A stretch of DNA of 64,000 nt from NCBI GenBank assembly GCA_028023455.1, contig JAQFVV010012423.1, positions 5,744,269 to 5,808,268 of the forward strand, in the 5' to 3' direction. Each line of letters starts with the position of its first letter. Position 1 is the stretch's first letter. Of this stretch, positions 51,410-64,000 are shown one piece after another. Position numbers and translations under genes: made by a program. Source of the DNA: Epiperipatus broadwayi (taxonomy: Eukaryota; Onychophora; Udeonychophora; Euonychophora; Peripatidae). The notes beneath the pieces were generated by a model that made no database searches, had not been told where the DNA came from, and saw only the letters and a program-made list of their open reading frames with translations.

Positions 51410-52159
51410 CAATTATACATTTATTACAAGTGGTAATCATACCAAAAAAAAATAATGTAGATATATTTATTCATACAATTCTATCCATTTATAAAATTAA
51501 TTCATTTTATATACACATTTGTTTGTGCCGGTGATTTTCATTATCACCAGATTAATACATAAGTATTCTTTTACTATATTGTCTTCCTTTGAATGGCTGT
51601 TGAATTGTTTTTGCCCTTATATATAATAAAACTCTGCCTGAAGATAGAGTAACTAGAAATAATATACTATGACCAAGCAACGGCATATGATCATCATCAA
51701 AGGTAGTTTACTATTATTGAAATACAATTTTAGAGTAATGCTATAAACTTTAATAAACTCTTGCTCTGCTGCGAGTTATTTAAAGGCTGTTTTATCTACT
51801 AATTTATTTTAAATTTGAAAATAATGGCATTATTTTGTCAACAATCAAAAATTTGTGATCAACACTTTATTTACCATTTGAAAGAATACCTGAAAAAAAA
51901 AACAATATAATATTCAATAAGTTTGTACTGCCTAAGAATAATATAATAAATGAGGGAAATATTGAAATTGTGGACAATTTTGTTTATTTAGGTCAAATAA
52001 CATATAGTTAAGTAATTAAAATAGAAAAAAAATGATATAAGTATATAATATTATATTTGAATGAAAAGTTTCCTTATTCTTATGTAAAAAAAACTTTTCA
52101 TCAATAGATCTCAAATTTTGTTTTGATTCATGGTTATTTACATTTAAATTTTAAAGTTA

Positions 52160-52958
52160 CAGATCTTAATATTTAATATATAGGGTATATGAGCACACAC
52201 TTTCACATGACCCACCACTCTCCACACTATCTCATAACATTGGTACACTCGAACACACATATGTCGAAAAGATAAATAATCACCAATATTCGTATTTCAT
52301 GCTAAAACAGCAATCATCAGTTGGTCCAGATTACCATCTCTACACATATATGCATAAGTGTTCAGATATATATTAAGATAGCCAAACCTTACTTTTTAAT
52401 GGACAGGCTTCAATCTACTCCACATTCCAACTTTTCAACCATCCATCCAATTAAAAATCTGATGATGGAATGCTCAAAGGCCACCCTGAGACCGAGATTC
52501 TTGTCACACCCATGTTGACCTAAGGTCAATCTGATACACATGAGGGGTCAGATTGACCTTAGGTCAACATGGGTGTGACAAGAATCTCAGTCTCTGGGTG
52601 GCCTTTGAGCATTCCATCATCAGATTTTCAATTGGATTGACGGTTGAAGAGTTGGAGTGTGGAGTAGATTGAAGCCTGTTCATTAAAGTATGAGGTTTGG
52701 CTATCTTAATATATATCTGAACACTTATGCATATATGTGTAGAGATGGTAATCTGGACCAACTGATGATTGCTGGTTTAGCATGAAATACGTATATTGGT
52801 GATTATTTATCTTTTCGACATGTGTGTTCGAGTGTATCAGTGTTATGAGATAATGTGAAGAGTGGTGGGTCATGTGAAAGTCTGTGCTCATATACCCTAT
52901 ATATTACATATATAGACACAGGTATATATAAGCCTGTGTGTTTCAGATCTTAATATTT
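52160..52958. mobile_element. 769 bp hairpin SINE-like insertion with 15 bp duplication
   Basis: The insert 52175-52943 is flanked by an exact 15 bp direct repeat, cagatcttaatattt (52160-52174 and 52944-52958). The left arm (52175-52534) and right arm (52548 to about 52908) are inverted copies of the 360 bp SINE-like unit around a 13-nt loop. Only the right side carries the (TA)-rich tract and the terminal hairpin acacagg...cctgtgt. The duplication shows the whole hairpin went in as one event, or that a single insertion was followed by an inverted second copy. Two mirrored short frames at 52321 and 52564 are simply the arms read twice. Confidence 0.92.
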
Positions 52959-53559
52959 GTTTATTTTTAAATAAATGTTTTTCTTTAATTAAATATGCAT
53001 TTTAATTTTCTGGTTTGTTATTTCCCTATCCCACATAAAGATGAGCTGTAACTTTGATGAATTTTTTTCTATCCTTTTTTTTTAATGGAGGGGGGGGGGG
53101 AGGATAATGATGCAATTTTCAAAATATTTATTCCAAACATTATCAAATTTTTTTATCTATATTATATTTTTTGATGTCAAAAATCTTATCACAATTTATT
53201 GATCATATTGTTTTTAGAGCATGCAACAAAAATATTGCATTGTATGGCTGAAAACTTTTAATGTTATATCTCTTTTTAAATTTACATCTGGAATATGAAA
53301 AACTTCTGATTTTAACAATTTAAACACTTTGCAATCCTCAAACCAATGAAAAAAAGGTCATATGTGTTTCTAATATCATATTTGATCTACCATTTAAATA
53401 ACTATTTGTTGATAGAAAGCCATTTAATAATTTAAATATGAATTTTAAGTAAGTCTGTGGAGCATATATTCCATAAAAAAAATTTATATCCTTGATTACT
53501 AATACTTCTATCCAAGAGTATTGAACACCACTCATTAGTTTTTTCAAATCCTTATATTT

Positions 53560-55260
53560 AATATATAATGGTCAGATATAATTATAATTCTTACCATATC
53601 TGCTCTACAGGGTGCCATTAGGCTAGAAAATTTATAGAGTAGGCAGATATGTAAGTCAAGATTCACAATTTTTATATATATTTTAGTTTATTCTGACCAT
53701 CAGCCCATGTCACTAGCTCAGGGAACAGCAGAGATTTATAATATATAATTTTATTTAAAATATATCTTCAATATTAAAAAATTAAAAGCCACTGCCAGTA
53801 ATAACACACAAAAAACATTTATTAATGCACATATATAAACATTTAAAATTTGAGGAATAAAATTTATTATTTTAGATTGGTTATTAATTTTTAAATTTAA
53901 ATTATTAAGAAGGTCCACACAGATAGACATTTTACAAAAGTTTGTTTTATAATGTTGAGTATAGATAGGCTACATAGATTACTCAGTTAAAAACATTTCA
54001 AAATAAACATAAACAATCAAAATGTAAAGTCATTGATGGAATTGCAGAGGGAAATTTACAAGAAACCCAATGGCATTCATCATAAGATGTCACATTGACA
54101 CCAATAACTTAAAAGATACTTGAATAAATACATTTTTAGATACTCAATGTAAGGTATCATATTTACCGAATATCTATATGTTTTAATCAAATATGAAATA
54201 AAAAACATAATTAAACATTAACGAATCTATGTTGTCATCTATACCAACTTAAATTTAATGCATTTTAATAATTTAGTTAATAAATATTTTTAAAAAAATG
54301 GAAATGATTAAGTCAGCAAACTCAAAATATTTAAAATTAAACATCAATAATCGATTTTGAAATCTCAAGTCAGATTAAAGTTCCTTTTAAAAATTAGGTT
54401 TAGCTTGTCAAATCTTGATGCAAGTTCTTAATTACTTTAAAAAAAATTTTTTTAAAATTGTATAGTTCATACTTTACAGTAAAAAAGCTCATGATTCCTT
54501 GGGCCAATTCCCATGAAGACTTTATTAATGGAAGACTGGTCTGTTGATCATACCATAGTTCTCAATCCAAAGGCTGCCTTAGCTGTTTCCATCCTGTTAC
54601 TATTTAATTGCAGTGCCCATATGATTTAGGGTCTGCAACAGTACCATTCATAATTCAAGTCATTTTATTTAAAATAAATGAGAGAGGGTGACAAGTGCAT
54701 CTTATCGCCCTTCTCACAAAATCAAGCTGGAACTGTCTTTAATTTCAATATTTTTCTTTTTATACATATTGTCCGGATTCACTGAACAATCAATCATTTT
54801 CATTAGGGTCTGAGCATTGTTTTCTGTTTCTATTGGACATTCTGCTTCAGAGCAGGAAACAATCTTTAATTTTTATCTATATCTCTCATCTGACTTTTTA
54901 ATTATATAAGATCCCCAAGGGCTAGTTTGCTTTTCGATAATTAATAACACAATCATTTCCATTTTGAGATTTCAGGAATTAATTAATACCTGTTTCTATT
55001 TTTACTTACGTTAGTTTTTACTAAAATATTTTATATTTAGATCTTTTATCTTTTTTTTTTTTTTTTTATAAAAAAGTACATTCAAATACTTTTTTTTTAT
55101 TTAAAAAAACAACTTTTAAAGTTTTGCATCTGTGCGAATATATATATACATTTAACAACTCTTTAATTTTTTAGCTTTTAGTTTTTATTTACGAACTTAA
55201 GTTTTTATTTTAATCTTAAATTAATGTAAGGGCATATTATATACCATTACAAATATTAAC
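53560..55260 (+). repeat. Long dispersed repeat family, copy B
   Basis: Same orientation as copy A at 34595-36840. It contains aaatttatagagtaggcaga, gcccatgtcactagctcagg, gttgagtatagataggctac, aaacccaatggcattcat, ccaagggctagtttgctttt and, at the right end, ttttgcatctgtgcgaatat and catattatataccattac. It is about 0.5 kb shorter than copy A, lacking the second 324 bp unit. The left end can form a hairpin (cttaccatatctgctctac with gtaggcagatatgtaag). Confidence 0.75.
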
Positions 55261-56070
55261 CAAGTCATTTAATTTCAATTCATTGTGCAAATTCTTATAC
55301 ACTATAAATAACCCTCATAAAATATCTTTTTCAGTTATATAATGGAGGGCTAAAGCAATTGTCTTGTATTATATTAATATATGTTCAAGCCATATGTGAT
55401 ACATAAATCTGGGATTTATAAGTTTAAATCTTCCTTGGGCAATTGGCAATTATAAAACTGAAATCAATAATAGACCTCAAGATTTCATGAACTATTGTTT
55501 TTTTGCTATGTTGTTTATTTATTTTAATATTGTATTCAAAAGACTAATCCATGCTGTATAATAAATTACAATTCCCATTATAAGTGTACTAAAAAGTTTG
55601 CCCTTGTAATTTCATAAAGCTTTATCGATGAGAAAGATTTAATTTTTAATTTATTTTATCCATTGCTATCTTGTTTAAAAATCTATTCATATCTATCTTT
55701 GACATACAATTAAAGGAAATGGTTACTAATACTTTATTTTTTCAATATATACAATATGAATGTGGATCATATGAAATATTTTGATCCTTGTACAAATATG
55801 CTAATTTTTTAATAAAATATAAGAAATATGTAAAAAAAAACATTATTTATTCAATCATATGTAAGTGAATTGAACCAATCAATTTTGTTTCATTCATTTT
55901 GGTTCAATCATTTCCAGCCATAAAATACACTAGTCATCCCACAATCCAGATTGTTTTTATGTATTGGGTCAGCTCTGTATTTCAATTCTTTAAAATAAAC
56001 ATAAATACAGATAAAAATAAGTGTATATTTATTGTTATCCAATGTTTAATAAATATAATAATTCTATAAA
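55261..56070. other. AT-rich DNA, nothing recognised
   Basis: No gene or repeat boundary was identified between the long dispersed repeat and the inverted arm at 56071. Confidence 0.5.
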
Positions 56071-56232
56071 ATTGAAGCTATATAAAAATAATTTTAATTT
56101 TCAATTTTGCTACTCTTTTGAAGCTAAAAAAAAGTAAAATTCTCAATCAAAGCATCCATAAAAAATACCTACTTTGGCATGAAATGATCATTTAAAAGAA
56201 AAAACAAAACAAAAGATAGACAAAATATATAT
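56071..56232 (+). repeat. Inverted arm, left copy
   Basis: It matches the reverse complement of 58661-58878 over about 160 bp. Shared sequence runs from attgaagctatataaa through aattttaattttcaattttg to a decayed version of a coding-like block (tctcaatcaaagcatccat...agatagacaaa). The two copies could be ends of one 2.8 kb element or separate insertions in opposite orientation. The block here cannot be translated without breaks. Confidence 0.75.
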
Positions 56233-56396
56233 ATATTGTGACCAAACAAAAAAAAAAAATGTGATCTTATATTTTTAAAATTCAATTCTTTTTTTTCTTT
56301 CTACAAAATATAAAGAAAAAGTTTAGATATAAAAACTTCCGTACTTTCTAAATCAGTAGTTTCAAAATTTTGAAAACTCCTCTTTAATAAAAGGTA

Positions 56397-57334
56397 TACA
56401 CCTGGGTCTCGTTTTACGCGATAGATGGGTTCCTCAGAAAGTATGCGCAAACGAAATCACACAAAAGTAGACATAACTTATCTTGAAAAGGGGGGGGATA
56501 TGGACTGAGATTTTTCAAAACTCGTGTAAAAGCAAAGCACCAATGTAAAATTACTTTAAAATTTGTGCAAAAAAATAAAATAAAATAAAATATGACTAAT
56601 AAAAAATTTCAAATTTGAAAAAAATTGATACAAGACAAACTTTTTTTAACTATAATATTTAATTTTATTCAAAACAATATATTTTTATGCATAATTTACA
56701 GTAATTTACATTTTTTTATACACATTTTAATTATTATCGTGATTTGCCGATAAACAGTTCGTTTGCAAACTCGTAAAAAAATCAGATTCTTCACATGAGA
56801 AAATACAACTAGCGCCAATGTCACTCTCATGTTGTTAATGTTTTTCTGGTGAAATCTAACAACTAAAAATTAAATTCTTATTTTGTCTTTAATTTTTTAA
56901 TTTTCAATTTTAATTGTGCTCACTGCTATTACTGATTAAAAATAAACTTGCGGACACTAAATGATTAATAATTGATTACGTTCTTTTTTAAAAAGTAAAA
57001 ACAGAATGTGATTTAAAATGCAAAATTAACACGCACAATGTTTGAACAAATTTACATTATAATCTTGTAAAATTTAATGTGTGTATACATAAAATGTGGA
57101 AATCATGATTTTAATTTCATTATTGCATAAAATCTTACTATTATAAAGCACTGAAAATATTGAAATTACTAAGATGAAAGTCGAATTCCAATAATGTGCT
57201 ATTACTTTCAATATACGCGAAACTTATTATTTAAAGTAATAACGCCTTATCGGAGTTCGACTTCCGGTGAAACATGGAATCGCATAACTTCAAAATCATG
57301 TTAAGTAAGTCCATGTAAAAAGAGACCAGGTGTA
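56397..57334. mobile_element. 934 bp Tigger/pogo-like transposon
   Basis: The element 56399-57332 is flanked by TA dinucleotides (56397-56398, 57333-57334), as expected for the Tc1/mariner/pogo superfamily. The terminal inverted repeats are cacctgggtctcgttttacg on the left and, inverted, cacctggtctctttttacat. The subterminal sequence (ttttacgcgatagatgggttcc, then gcgcaaacgaaatcacacaa) closely resembles the ends of Tigger-type elements. No transposase frame survives, so it is non-autonomous or internally decayed. Confidence 0.82.
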
Positions 57335-57371
57335 TTTGAAATGTAATTTGTCTCTTTTCTTGAGCTTATTG

Positions 57372-58054
57372 TAATATCGATGAAAATGTTTCAAACACTT
57401 ATTCAGAAAAGATACTATAGTTTAAAATTATTTATTATTTGCTTAACATGATTCCCAGATTACTTCAAAGATTGGAAAGTATATGCAATGATGCATAAAT
57501 GTGAGTTTAAGGACTCCTCCCTCTTTGAATAAGTTATTAAATAATGCTAAGGATAAATTGTCTTTAAAGCTGCTCCATCAAGTAGTTATAAAATTAAATG
57601 CAGAGATCCCTTGTGAAAAACTGTATATTATGGGGAATTATGGATGAATGTATCAACTAGGATAGTTCAGCATAGATATCTATATAATTGAGCAAAAAAG
57701 AATGATAGAGTATACATCAATATTTTTAGAACGTGAACATGAATTGAGACATATGTTTGACTTGACAACTTCTAAAATAATTTATGCAAAAAGAGAAAAT
57801 AGAAGGCAGTGAGTTAAAAGGGTTTGAATAATTACAAAAGATCCATACACAACAAATAAAAAAAGAATCAAATGAAACATTTAAATAAATTTGCATAAGT
57901 CATGGTAGATTTATATATTATATTCATCCAAACAGAGATGTATGAGGGCTATGAATATGATAAGATATGTCAAAAGCATGCTTAGCAAATAATAAATAAT
58001 TTTAAACTATAGTAACTTTTCTGAATAAATGTTTGAAACATTTACATAGATATT
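57372..58054. repeat. 683 bp element with 78 bp inverted repeats
   Basis: Arms 57372-57450 and 57977-58054 are inverted copies. Shared sequence includes aaatgtttcaaaca(c/t)ttattcag and actatagtttaaaattattta. The 526 bp between them is less AT-biased in places but has no open frame with a motif. The left end begins only about 40 bp after the Tigger-like element. No target duplication was resolved. Confidence 0.8.
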
Positions 58055-58516
58055 AAAAGACATATTGATGCAGGCCTCTATTTTCAGTTATTAGACTTTT
58101 AATTATTAATTAATAAACTACAATAATAATAAGCATCTTTTTAGTTTAAAAATCTTTATTTTGATCATAGAACTAATTGTTTATAACCATAATATGTACA
58201 TTTCATAATAAATCTATTATTTAAAAAAACATAACTACATAATTTTAAAATGCTGCTTTCGCACAGAGGCTAAACTCTTCATACAATACCATTAAATTGT
58301 ATTTAAAAGGAAGAGAAAGGTTATGCAAGTGCTCTGATGAAGACTGCAGGGGAGTCAAAACTGTTAGAAAATTAAAGAAATTATATATAAAAAAATTGCT
58401 CTAAAGTGTATATGTAGAGATTGGTTATAAGTAATATATATATATTGTAGCTCTCCATTGTATTTCTTTTTAGCTTTTCTTTGGAAAAGTCTTTGAGATA
58501 ATTTCTAACATGTGGT

Positions 58517-58831
58517 TTAAATGATATATATATATTTATAATCTATATAATCACTGAACATCACCTGATTACCATTCTTTATGCTTACACAAGCTACTGC
58601 ATGGAAAGTTTTGCCTCTATATAATATAAGTGGGTCTGCTTTTTCTCCAAAAAGTACAATCGAAATATATTTTTGTCTATCTTGTGTGTGTTTTTTAAAA
58701 TGATCATTCCATCTCAAAGTAGATATTTTTAATAGATGCTTTGGTTGAGAATTTTTTTTTTTAGCATTTATCATCTGCTGTGGCCACTGTAATGTATTGT
58801 TAGATAACTCAGGCATAAAAGAACCGTTCAA
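58517..58831 (-). CDS. Unknown repeat-borne open frame
   Basis: 105 codons are open, with composition better than random AT-rich frames (for example STLRWNDHFKKHTQDRQ and IVLFGEKADPLILYRGKTFH). The listed first codon is TTG; the first in-frame ATG is at 58816. Its N-terminal half lies in the block repeated at 56071-56232, so it belongs to a mobile or dispersed element, not a single-copy gene. I do not recognise the family. A splice donor or further exons were not found. Confidence 0.3.
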   Translation of the reverse strand: MNGSFMPELSNNTLQWPQQMINAKKKNSQPKHLLKISTLRWNDHFKKHTQDRQKYISIVLFGEKADPLILYRGKTFHAVACVSIKNGNQVMFSDYIDYKYIYII

Positions 58832-58878
58832 AAGAACAACAAAATTGAAAATTAAAATTATGTTTATATAGCTTCAAT
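58661..58878 (-). repeat. Inverted arm, right copy
   Basis: This is the partner of 56071-56232 and the better-preserved copy, because it keeps the open frame. The outer end reads attgaagctatata on the minus strand. Alignment ends near 58661 although the open frame continues to 58517. Confidence 0.75.
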
Positions 58879-60067
58879 TCATTAAACATGCTCTATTGTG
58901 GCAGATTCAATATTAGCACATCAAAGTGCTGAGGAACATGTCAATTGCTATTTTGACTTTGGGGTTGTATTTTCAGATTATTATGAAGTATGATAAATAT
59001 TGTTTTTATCTAATTTGTGTACGGATTTATACAATAAATACATTTCCAATATATATCTTACATTTTCAAAACATTTAAAAATATATATATACTATAAAAT
59101 ATTTTCTTTTTTTTTTTTTGTTTCGAGTTCAATAAAATAAATAACTTCTGTTTTCTACATAAGATATGTCTACATTAGTTACTATTGTTTTTAATGAAAA
59201 TTATTCTTAAAATAAGAACATTCTTACGCATTTTCAAGGATTTATATATATATATTCAAATTGGTTAATAGCATTTTTGCTGCAGATTAAATTATCACAT
59301 GCAGCTAAAACCTATTAACAGTTTTGAATAGGCATATTTTTAATACAATTGGATTAAATCGTCTTTAATAAAAACACATACACATACTAGTCATTTTCTT
59401 TGTTATAAATAACAAATAAACTTTTCAATTTTTTTTGTTTTTAAAACTTTTAATAACTACAATTGAATCTCATCATTTTTCTATGAATTTCTGTCTTCAA
59501 AACTTAAAAACTTTGAATTATTATTACTATAATTATCAACAGGATCATCATCAACACACTACCTATTTTGTCTTTATATGCCATTATTTTTCAATTAAAA
59601 TATATAAAACTTGATATTTTTATCATGCAAATTATTTTTATCTCATCATTACATATACTTTAGTTACTAATAATTTAACATTTTTAGCTTTTATTGGTGT
59701 ATCTTCCTTGTCTTTCTGCTTTTATTTTCATCAAAACTATTTTCTTCTTTATTATATGTTAAATCAAACTTGTTTTCTTTGAAATTTCTCTATTTATCTA
59801 TATTCTTTTTCTACTACTCTCTTCTAACCATTTTTATTAAATCTTTTATACACACTTTTTTCTTCTCCAACATTCATATTTTTCTGTTTTTTTATCTAAT
59901 GTTTTATTCAAAATTTAAACATTACTTAGAACTAATTGCTTGCTTTTTTACTTTTTACATAATTTATTATGCTTACTAAAGCATCTAATAAATTTTATTT
60001 CAATAATTATAATTGTTTATTTAAATTTACTGAATTAATTAAGCTAAGTCTTATTTATGTATGCATA
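58879..60067. other. T-rich DNA, nothing recognised
   Basis: No gene was found. Open frames from 59770 and 59969 are F, L, Y and I rich and are products of T-rich sequence. Confidence 0.5.
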
Positions 60068-60110
60068 TTTTTTTTTCCATATGTCGTAGCATCAGCCAGG
60101 AGGCAAATAC
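60068..60110 (-). repeat. SINE tail fragment
   Basis: On the minus strand tatttgcctcctggctgatgc followed by tacgacatatgg and poly(A) matches the 3' end of the SINE at 51290-51398 (cgcttcccggccgatgctgt, gacacatg, poly(A)). The upstream tRNA-like part is missing. Confidence 0.6.
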
Positions 60111-61484
60111 ATATTTTTGCTAAAATATTTTTCATATCACTTTTCAGTTTGACCATGACCCAGTTGTTTCATATTTCATTTCTTCTCTTAAAAGATTCTA
60201 ACAGATTTAAATTTATATTAGTTGCAAGATATATTATCTACTTCATACCATCACTAAAATTAGTTAGACTCAAACATAATCTATTAAAATCTTAATTTTT
60301 CATGTTATGTTTCTCCTATGCAAATTTCCCTTTTGCAGATTTTAAAACATATGTTCATGATTCTTATGTTAATTACTTGTAAAATCTTTTATGTCACTCC
60401 TTTCTTAATTTTAATTTATAATAATTTTCAATTAATTTCTTAATTTCTATTCTATTTTAGGGCCAGTTGTTATTAGACTAAGTAATGAATGGATTCTAGA
60501 TGGCATAGTGCTGTAATATTCACATTCTCAGACTAATCTCTAGTCTTGATTTAGTGATAAAACTAATACATTAAGGTTTTAAATCTGAGCTTTAAAAGTA
60601 TAAAAAAGTAAAAGTTGATTATTAAATGCATAAGGGTAGTATTTTGTTTTGAATACTAAGTTCTCACTGATGAGAATAGAATGAGAACATATTTTTAAAG
60701 TATGTATGTTGTATTATTATGCTATCTGGTATCTAGTCATTACCCAACCATACAAAAGATAATTTTAAATAAGAGTAAAGTAAATTTCGCATGACTATTT
60801 TGACCTGTGAAAAAGACATTATATATATAGATATAGATAGATAGATATCATGATCTCTAGTTAATGTGATTATTTTGAAACATTTTTGATTTATCTGTTA
60901 TCAATATAACTTTTTAAAACTGCTATTTATAAAAATTATTTGGTTCTAAGACCTAAAATTGTATATTCATCATTAATTTTAATTTCTACATCCAAAATAT
61001 TAAGCTTTTACATCTTATCAGGTTTTTCTGCATATACTATACAATTTGTCTCATTATTTAAGTAAAACATGTAGAAAAAGTAAAATATGTTGATGCAGTG
61101 GATAGAGATTTTATCATTAGTAAAACATATTAAAAGTTATAATAATAAATAATCCAAAGAAGATGTAAAATTATTATTAAAGATGAAAAGCAATAGGTTA
61201 ATTACATTAAGAATTCATAAAATGTATATCATTGGATTATTTATTATTGTAACATTTAATGTATTTTAATATTAGTGAAAACACTATCCAATGTTTCTAT
61301 ATATTTCATTTTTCTACATGGTTCATCTATGGTCAAAGAATTAACATCATGTAAATAATGCTTTTTTTTGAATTTATAATTTCTTAAATTGTCATTTCAT
61401 TGCATGGATCATTAACAAAATAAGTTTCCAACATAAAAATTTCCTGTATGGATAATTTTTTTCTTTATTTGAAATAACATATAT
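60111..61484. other. AT-rich DNA, nothing recognised
   Basis: No feature was found apart from a short (GATA)-like tract near 60830. Confidence 0.5.
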
Positions 61485-61817
61485 ATATTCACTAGAATAG
61501 AAACTACAAAATTTTTAAAAAATGCCTATATAAAATTAAAGATTAAAATTCTTTGCTATAGCCAGCTTCGGCATATTCCGCCATCTTAAGTAGCAATACA
61601 TTAATATTTAAATTGTGTTAATATTCACAATTTATGGAAAGTAGGTAATTCACATGGGAACGTTACTGATGTGAGAGTTTGATAATATTTAAATATTAAC
61701 GTATTGCTACTTAAGATGGTGGAATACGCCGAAGCTGGCTATAGCAAAGAATTTTAATCTTTAATTTTGTATAGGCATTTTTTTTTTAAATTTTGTAGTT
61801 TTTATTCTAGTGAATAT
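61485..61817. mobile_element. 333 bp long-TIR element (MITE/foldback)
   Basis: The left arm 61485-61613 and right arm 61687-61817 are inverted copies with only a few mismatches, around a 73 bp unique centre. The arms start atattcactagaata and include tttgctatagccagcttcgg and ccatcttaagtagcaata. No coding capacity. The flanks are TA-rich, so a TA or longer target duplication cannot be judged. Confidence 0.9.
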
Positions 61818-61875
61818 TTTTATTATACTTATATTATATATATATAATATTAATTCTATTCTCACTGATAAATAA

Positions 61876-61998
61876 ATTCATAATAATATTATTTCTGGAA
61901 CTTTCATGTAATGAAAAAACTTATTTTACTGAAACATCAGCTATTTAATTATTATATTTTTATTACATGGAAGTTCCTGGAAATAATACTATGAATAT
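61876..61998. repeat. Short inverted repeat
   Basis: Arms of about 36 bp (attcataataatattattt, then ctggaactttcatgtaat, and the complement) lie around a 50 bp centre, with two to three mismatches. The repeat lies 60 bp from the 333 bp element and does not share its sequence. It could be a very small MITE. Confidence 0.75.
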
Positions 61999-64000
61999 AT
62001 ATATAATCAGAAGAATTATACTCTTTCTTCATATTGTTTATATCAATACATTGCCATCTATTGGACAAAAGAATTATTTGTTGTATTGAATAAAGCTTTG
62101 ATAATGTAAGTAAGGTTAGAAAGACCCCATGATTAATATTTCTTGTCCAATCAGTCTATATTATAAGAATTAGAAAAACATGTGCAAATTGATTCATTTT
62201 ACATTTGCAAATTAAAATTGAGCAATAAGGGCAGTGCATTGATATAAATAGCAAAAGAAAGTTTATTATTCCTATGATTACATACTATTAAAAGTGCTAG
62301 TATATATATAATTAGTTTGCACATTATTGAATAATGTTTTGGTAATTAAATTTTCATAAAATTTAATTATAAGTAATAAACTAAAATATATACAGATAAT
62401 CTTACAATTTTCCAAAACATTTCTATAGTTTTGTTACTAAAAATTTCTTTTATACTTTTTTTGGCAAGATGCTTATTTGAAACATAAAAAGAGTTTAAAT
62501 GTCAAAAATAATGTCTTGAATTAGCATGTGATTACTTTTTAATTAAAAGTGCTACTGTTGTGGTGAGAAGAGTATAAAAGTAAATATCAATAAAAGTTTT
62601 AAATTTTGTTTTATTTGTTAAATTAAATAAAAATAAAATGAGATCGTTACTTTTCGAATAATATTTATATTAAGAATTACTGCATTAAATGTAATCATTG
62701 TAATTAATATTAATCTTTATTTTTTTAAATATGTGTAATTATTATGATATTCAAATTGTATGCATATATGCACAAATAATATAAATAATAAAAGTAGAAT
62801 AACATATCCACAATCCAAAATGCTTTATTTAATGAGATACATTTATTCAAAAATATATTATTTTAATTGATTTAAAAATCCAAAAGCATATTAATATGCA
62901 TAATTAAATAATTGTGAGTGTAGCCTAAGAGAATATTTCCATAAAGTGCAATTTTTTTAAAAGAAGTAATAATTACTTTAATCACAATAAAATAAATATA
63001 TTTATAGTTTAAACAATAAACATATACTAAAATTAATAGTAATAAATAAATCAATTAATTGTTTAACCTTCATGCCATACACTTAAAAAATTTCAAGTTA
63101 AATGTAATATATATATAATATTAAATCACGCCACATGGCTAAGTAATTCATACCATCTCTGTGAAATAAATATATTAGAGTTCATATATATACATTTATA
63201 TGTATATATATATATATAAATATTTAAACAATGCTTAGCTAATAAATATTTAGCTTTTTATTATGAAGAAATCTTAAGTTTTGTGATATGACACTAGAGG
63301 ATATAAATTATTATTCAAAAATAGTCCAAAGAAATTTAATAAAATTTATATCAAATAATTAAGAAGCCTAAGAAACACACATAACATGTAAAAATTGAAG
63401 GATGATTATCTTAGAAAATGATAATATTGCCTGGAAATAATGGTTACTATATGGGCTACTTAACTATAAAGTCTTAGAATTCAACCATGCAGAGTAATAT
63501 AGAATCTAGAGAATAATATAATATGGATGCCCAAATCATGATTGTCAACAGATATAAAACTGATTTGGAATTCTAAATGCATTAATATATTGTATCAACA
63601 GCAATTAAGTAAGGCTATGAAAAAAAGGGTTTTAAGCAATTCAAAATTTCAGAAAGTTACAGTATAGTGAAGCAACAATATACATTACTTCAATTATATG
63701 CTATATAAAAAATGTAAATAAGCAAGAAGAACATTGAAATTTATAAATTTAATAAATTTTATATAATAGTACCATTTTTTCATTTTGAATCACCATATGT
63801 GATCACACTTGAAGTGTCATCCATGATCATATTTATAAAAAAAAATATTCCTTCTTCTTATGTTGAAAGAGCATACATTTTATTCTTCACTTTAAAATCC
63901 TTTCCAAATATGGTAGTCATTATTTTGTGCAACGAATTGTTTCTAAGTGAAATGCTAAAAGTCTTACATTAAAAACATTTAAAAAGATGATAATGGACTT
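61999..64000. other. AT-rich DNA, nothing recognised
   Basis: No gene, RNA or bounded repeat was recognised to the window end. (TA)n tracts occur near 63110 and 63200. Confidence 0.5.

Noticed and set aside
52321-52761. Two similar 65-residue frames on opposite strands
   Set aside because: They are the two arms of one hairpin insertion; the similarity is that of the repeat, not of paired genes.
59770-60295. Two membrane-protein-like frames
   Set aside because: The F, L, I and Y richness follows directly from T-rich DNA; no domain, and the second frame overlaps a SINE tail.

Overview
This is nuclear DNA from an animal, most likely an invertebrate, and it is very AT-rich (roughly three quarters A+T by eye). 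The reasons are the long gene-free stretches, the (AAT)n and (TA)n microsatellites, and a metazoan-style mix of mobile elements: a Penelope-like element with a GIY-YIG endonuclease, a Ty3/gypsy LTR element, a BED-finger hAT transposase, a Tigger/pogo-type DNA transposon, short hAT elements, an RTE-like LINE tail and tRNA-derived SINEs. I cannot assign the species, and I recognise no intact host gene.

Layout. 1-6600: AT-rich DNA with a collapsed Penelope terminal repeat (2805-3083), an inverted SINE-like pair and a 265 bp (AAT)n tract. 6600-14100: a possible micro-exon, a broken gag (7334-8252), a 3.6 kb near-perfect palindrome (8545-12120), a second Penelope remnant with a nested LINE tail, and a 151 bp hAT element with a perfect 8 bp target duplication. 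14100-21600: nothing recognisable apart from one SINE-like copy. 21636-27434: a degenerate Ty3/gypsy provirus-like element on the minus strand, with both LTRs. 29145-31450: a degenerate Penelope-like element whose reverse transcriptase is split by a 342 bp insertion. 34600-41800: two copies of a 2 kb dispersed repeat family (the other is at 53560-55260), plus tandem repeats and a foldback element. 43100-49100: SINE-like copies, a more GC-rich island with exon- and promoter-like signals on the minus strand (45285-46080), and a hAT transposase pseudogene (46829-48593). 51279-64000: a tRNA-derived SINE with 11 bp target duplications, a 769 bp hairpin insertion with 15 bp target duplications, a 934 bp Tigger-like element, and several inverted-repeat elements.

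No gene pathway operates here. All identifiable coding DNA is transposon-derived and broken by stops, frameshifts or deletions. Two themes stand out. First, many repeats of different families occur as inverted pairs that would form long hairpins. Second, the Penelope terminal repeats carry a hammerhead-like motif, and at two loci this lies a fixed distance downstream of a tRNA-like promoter module. These calls come from reading the sequence and from family motifs; no database search was run.
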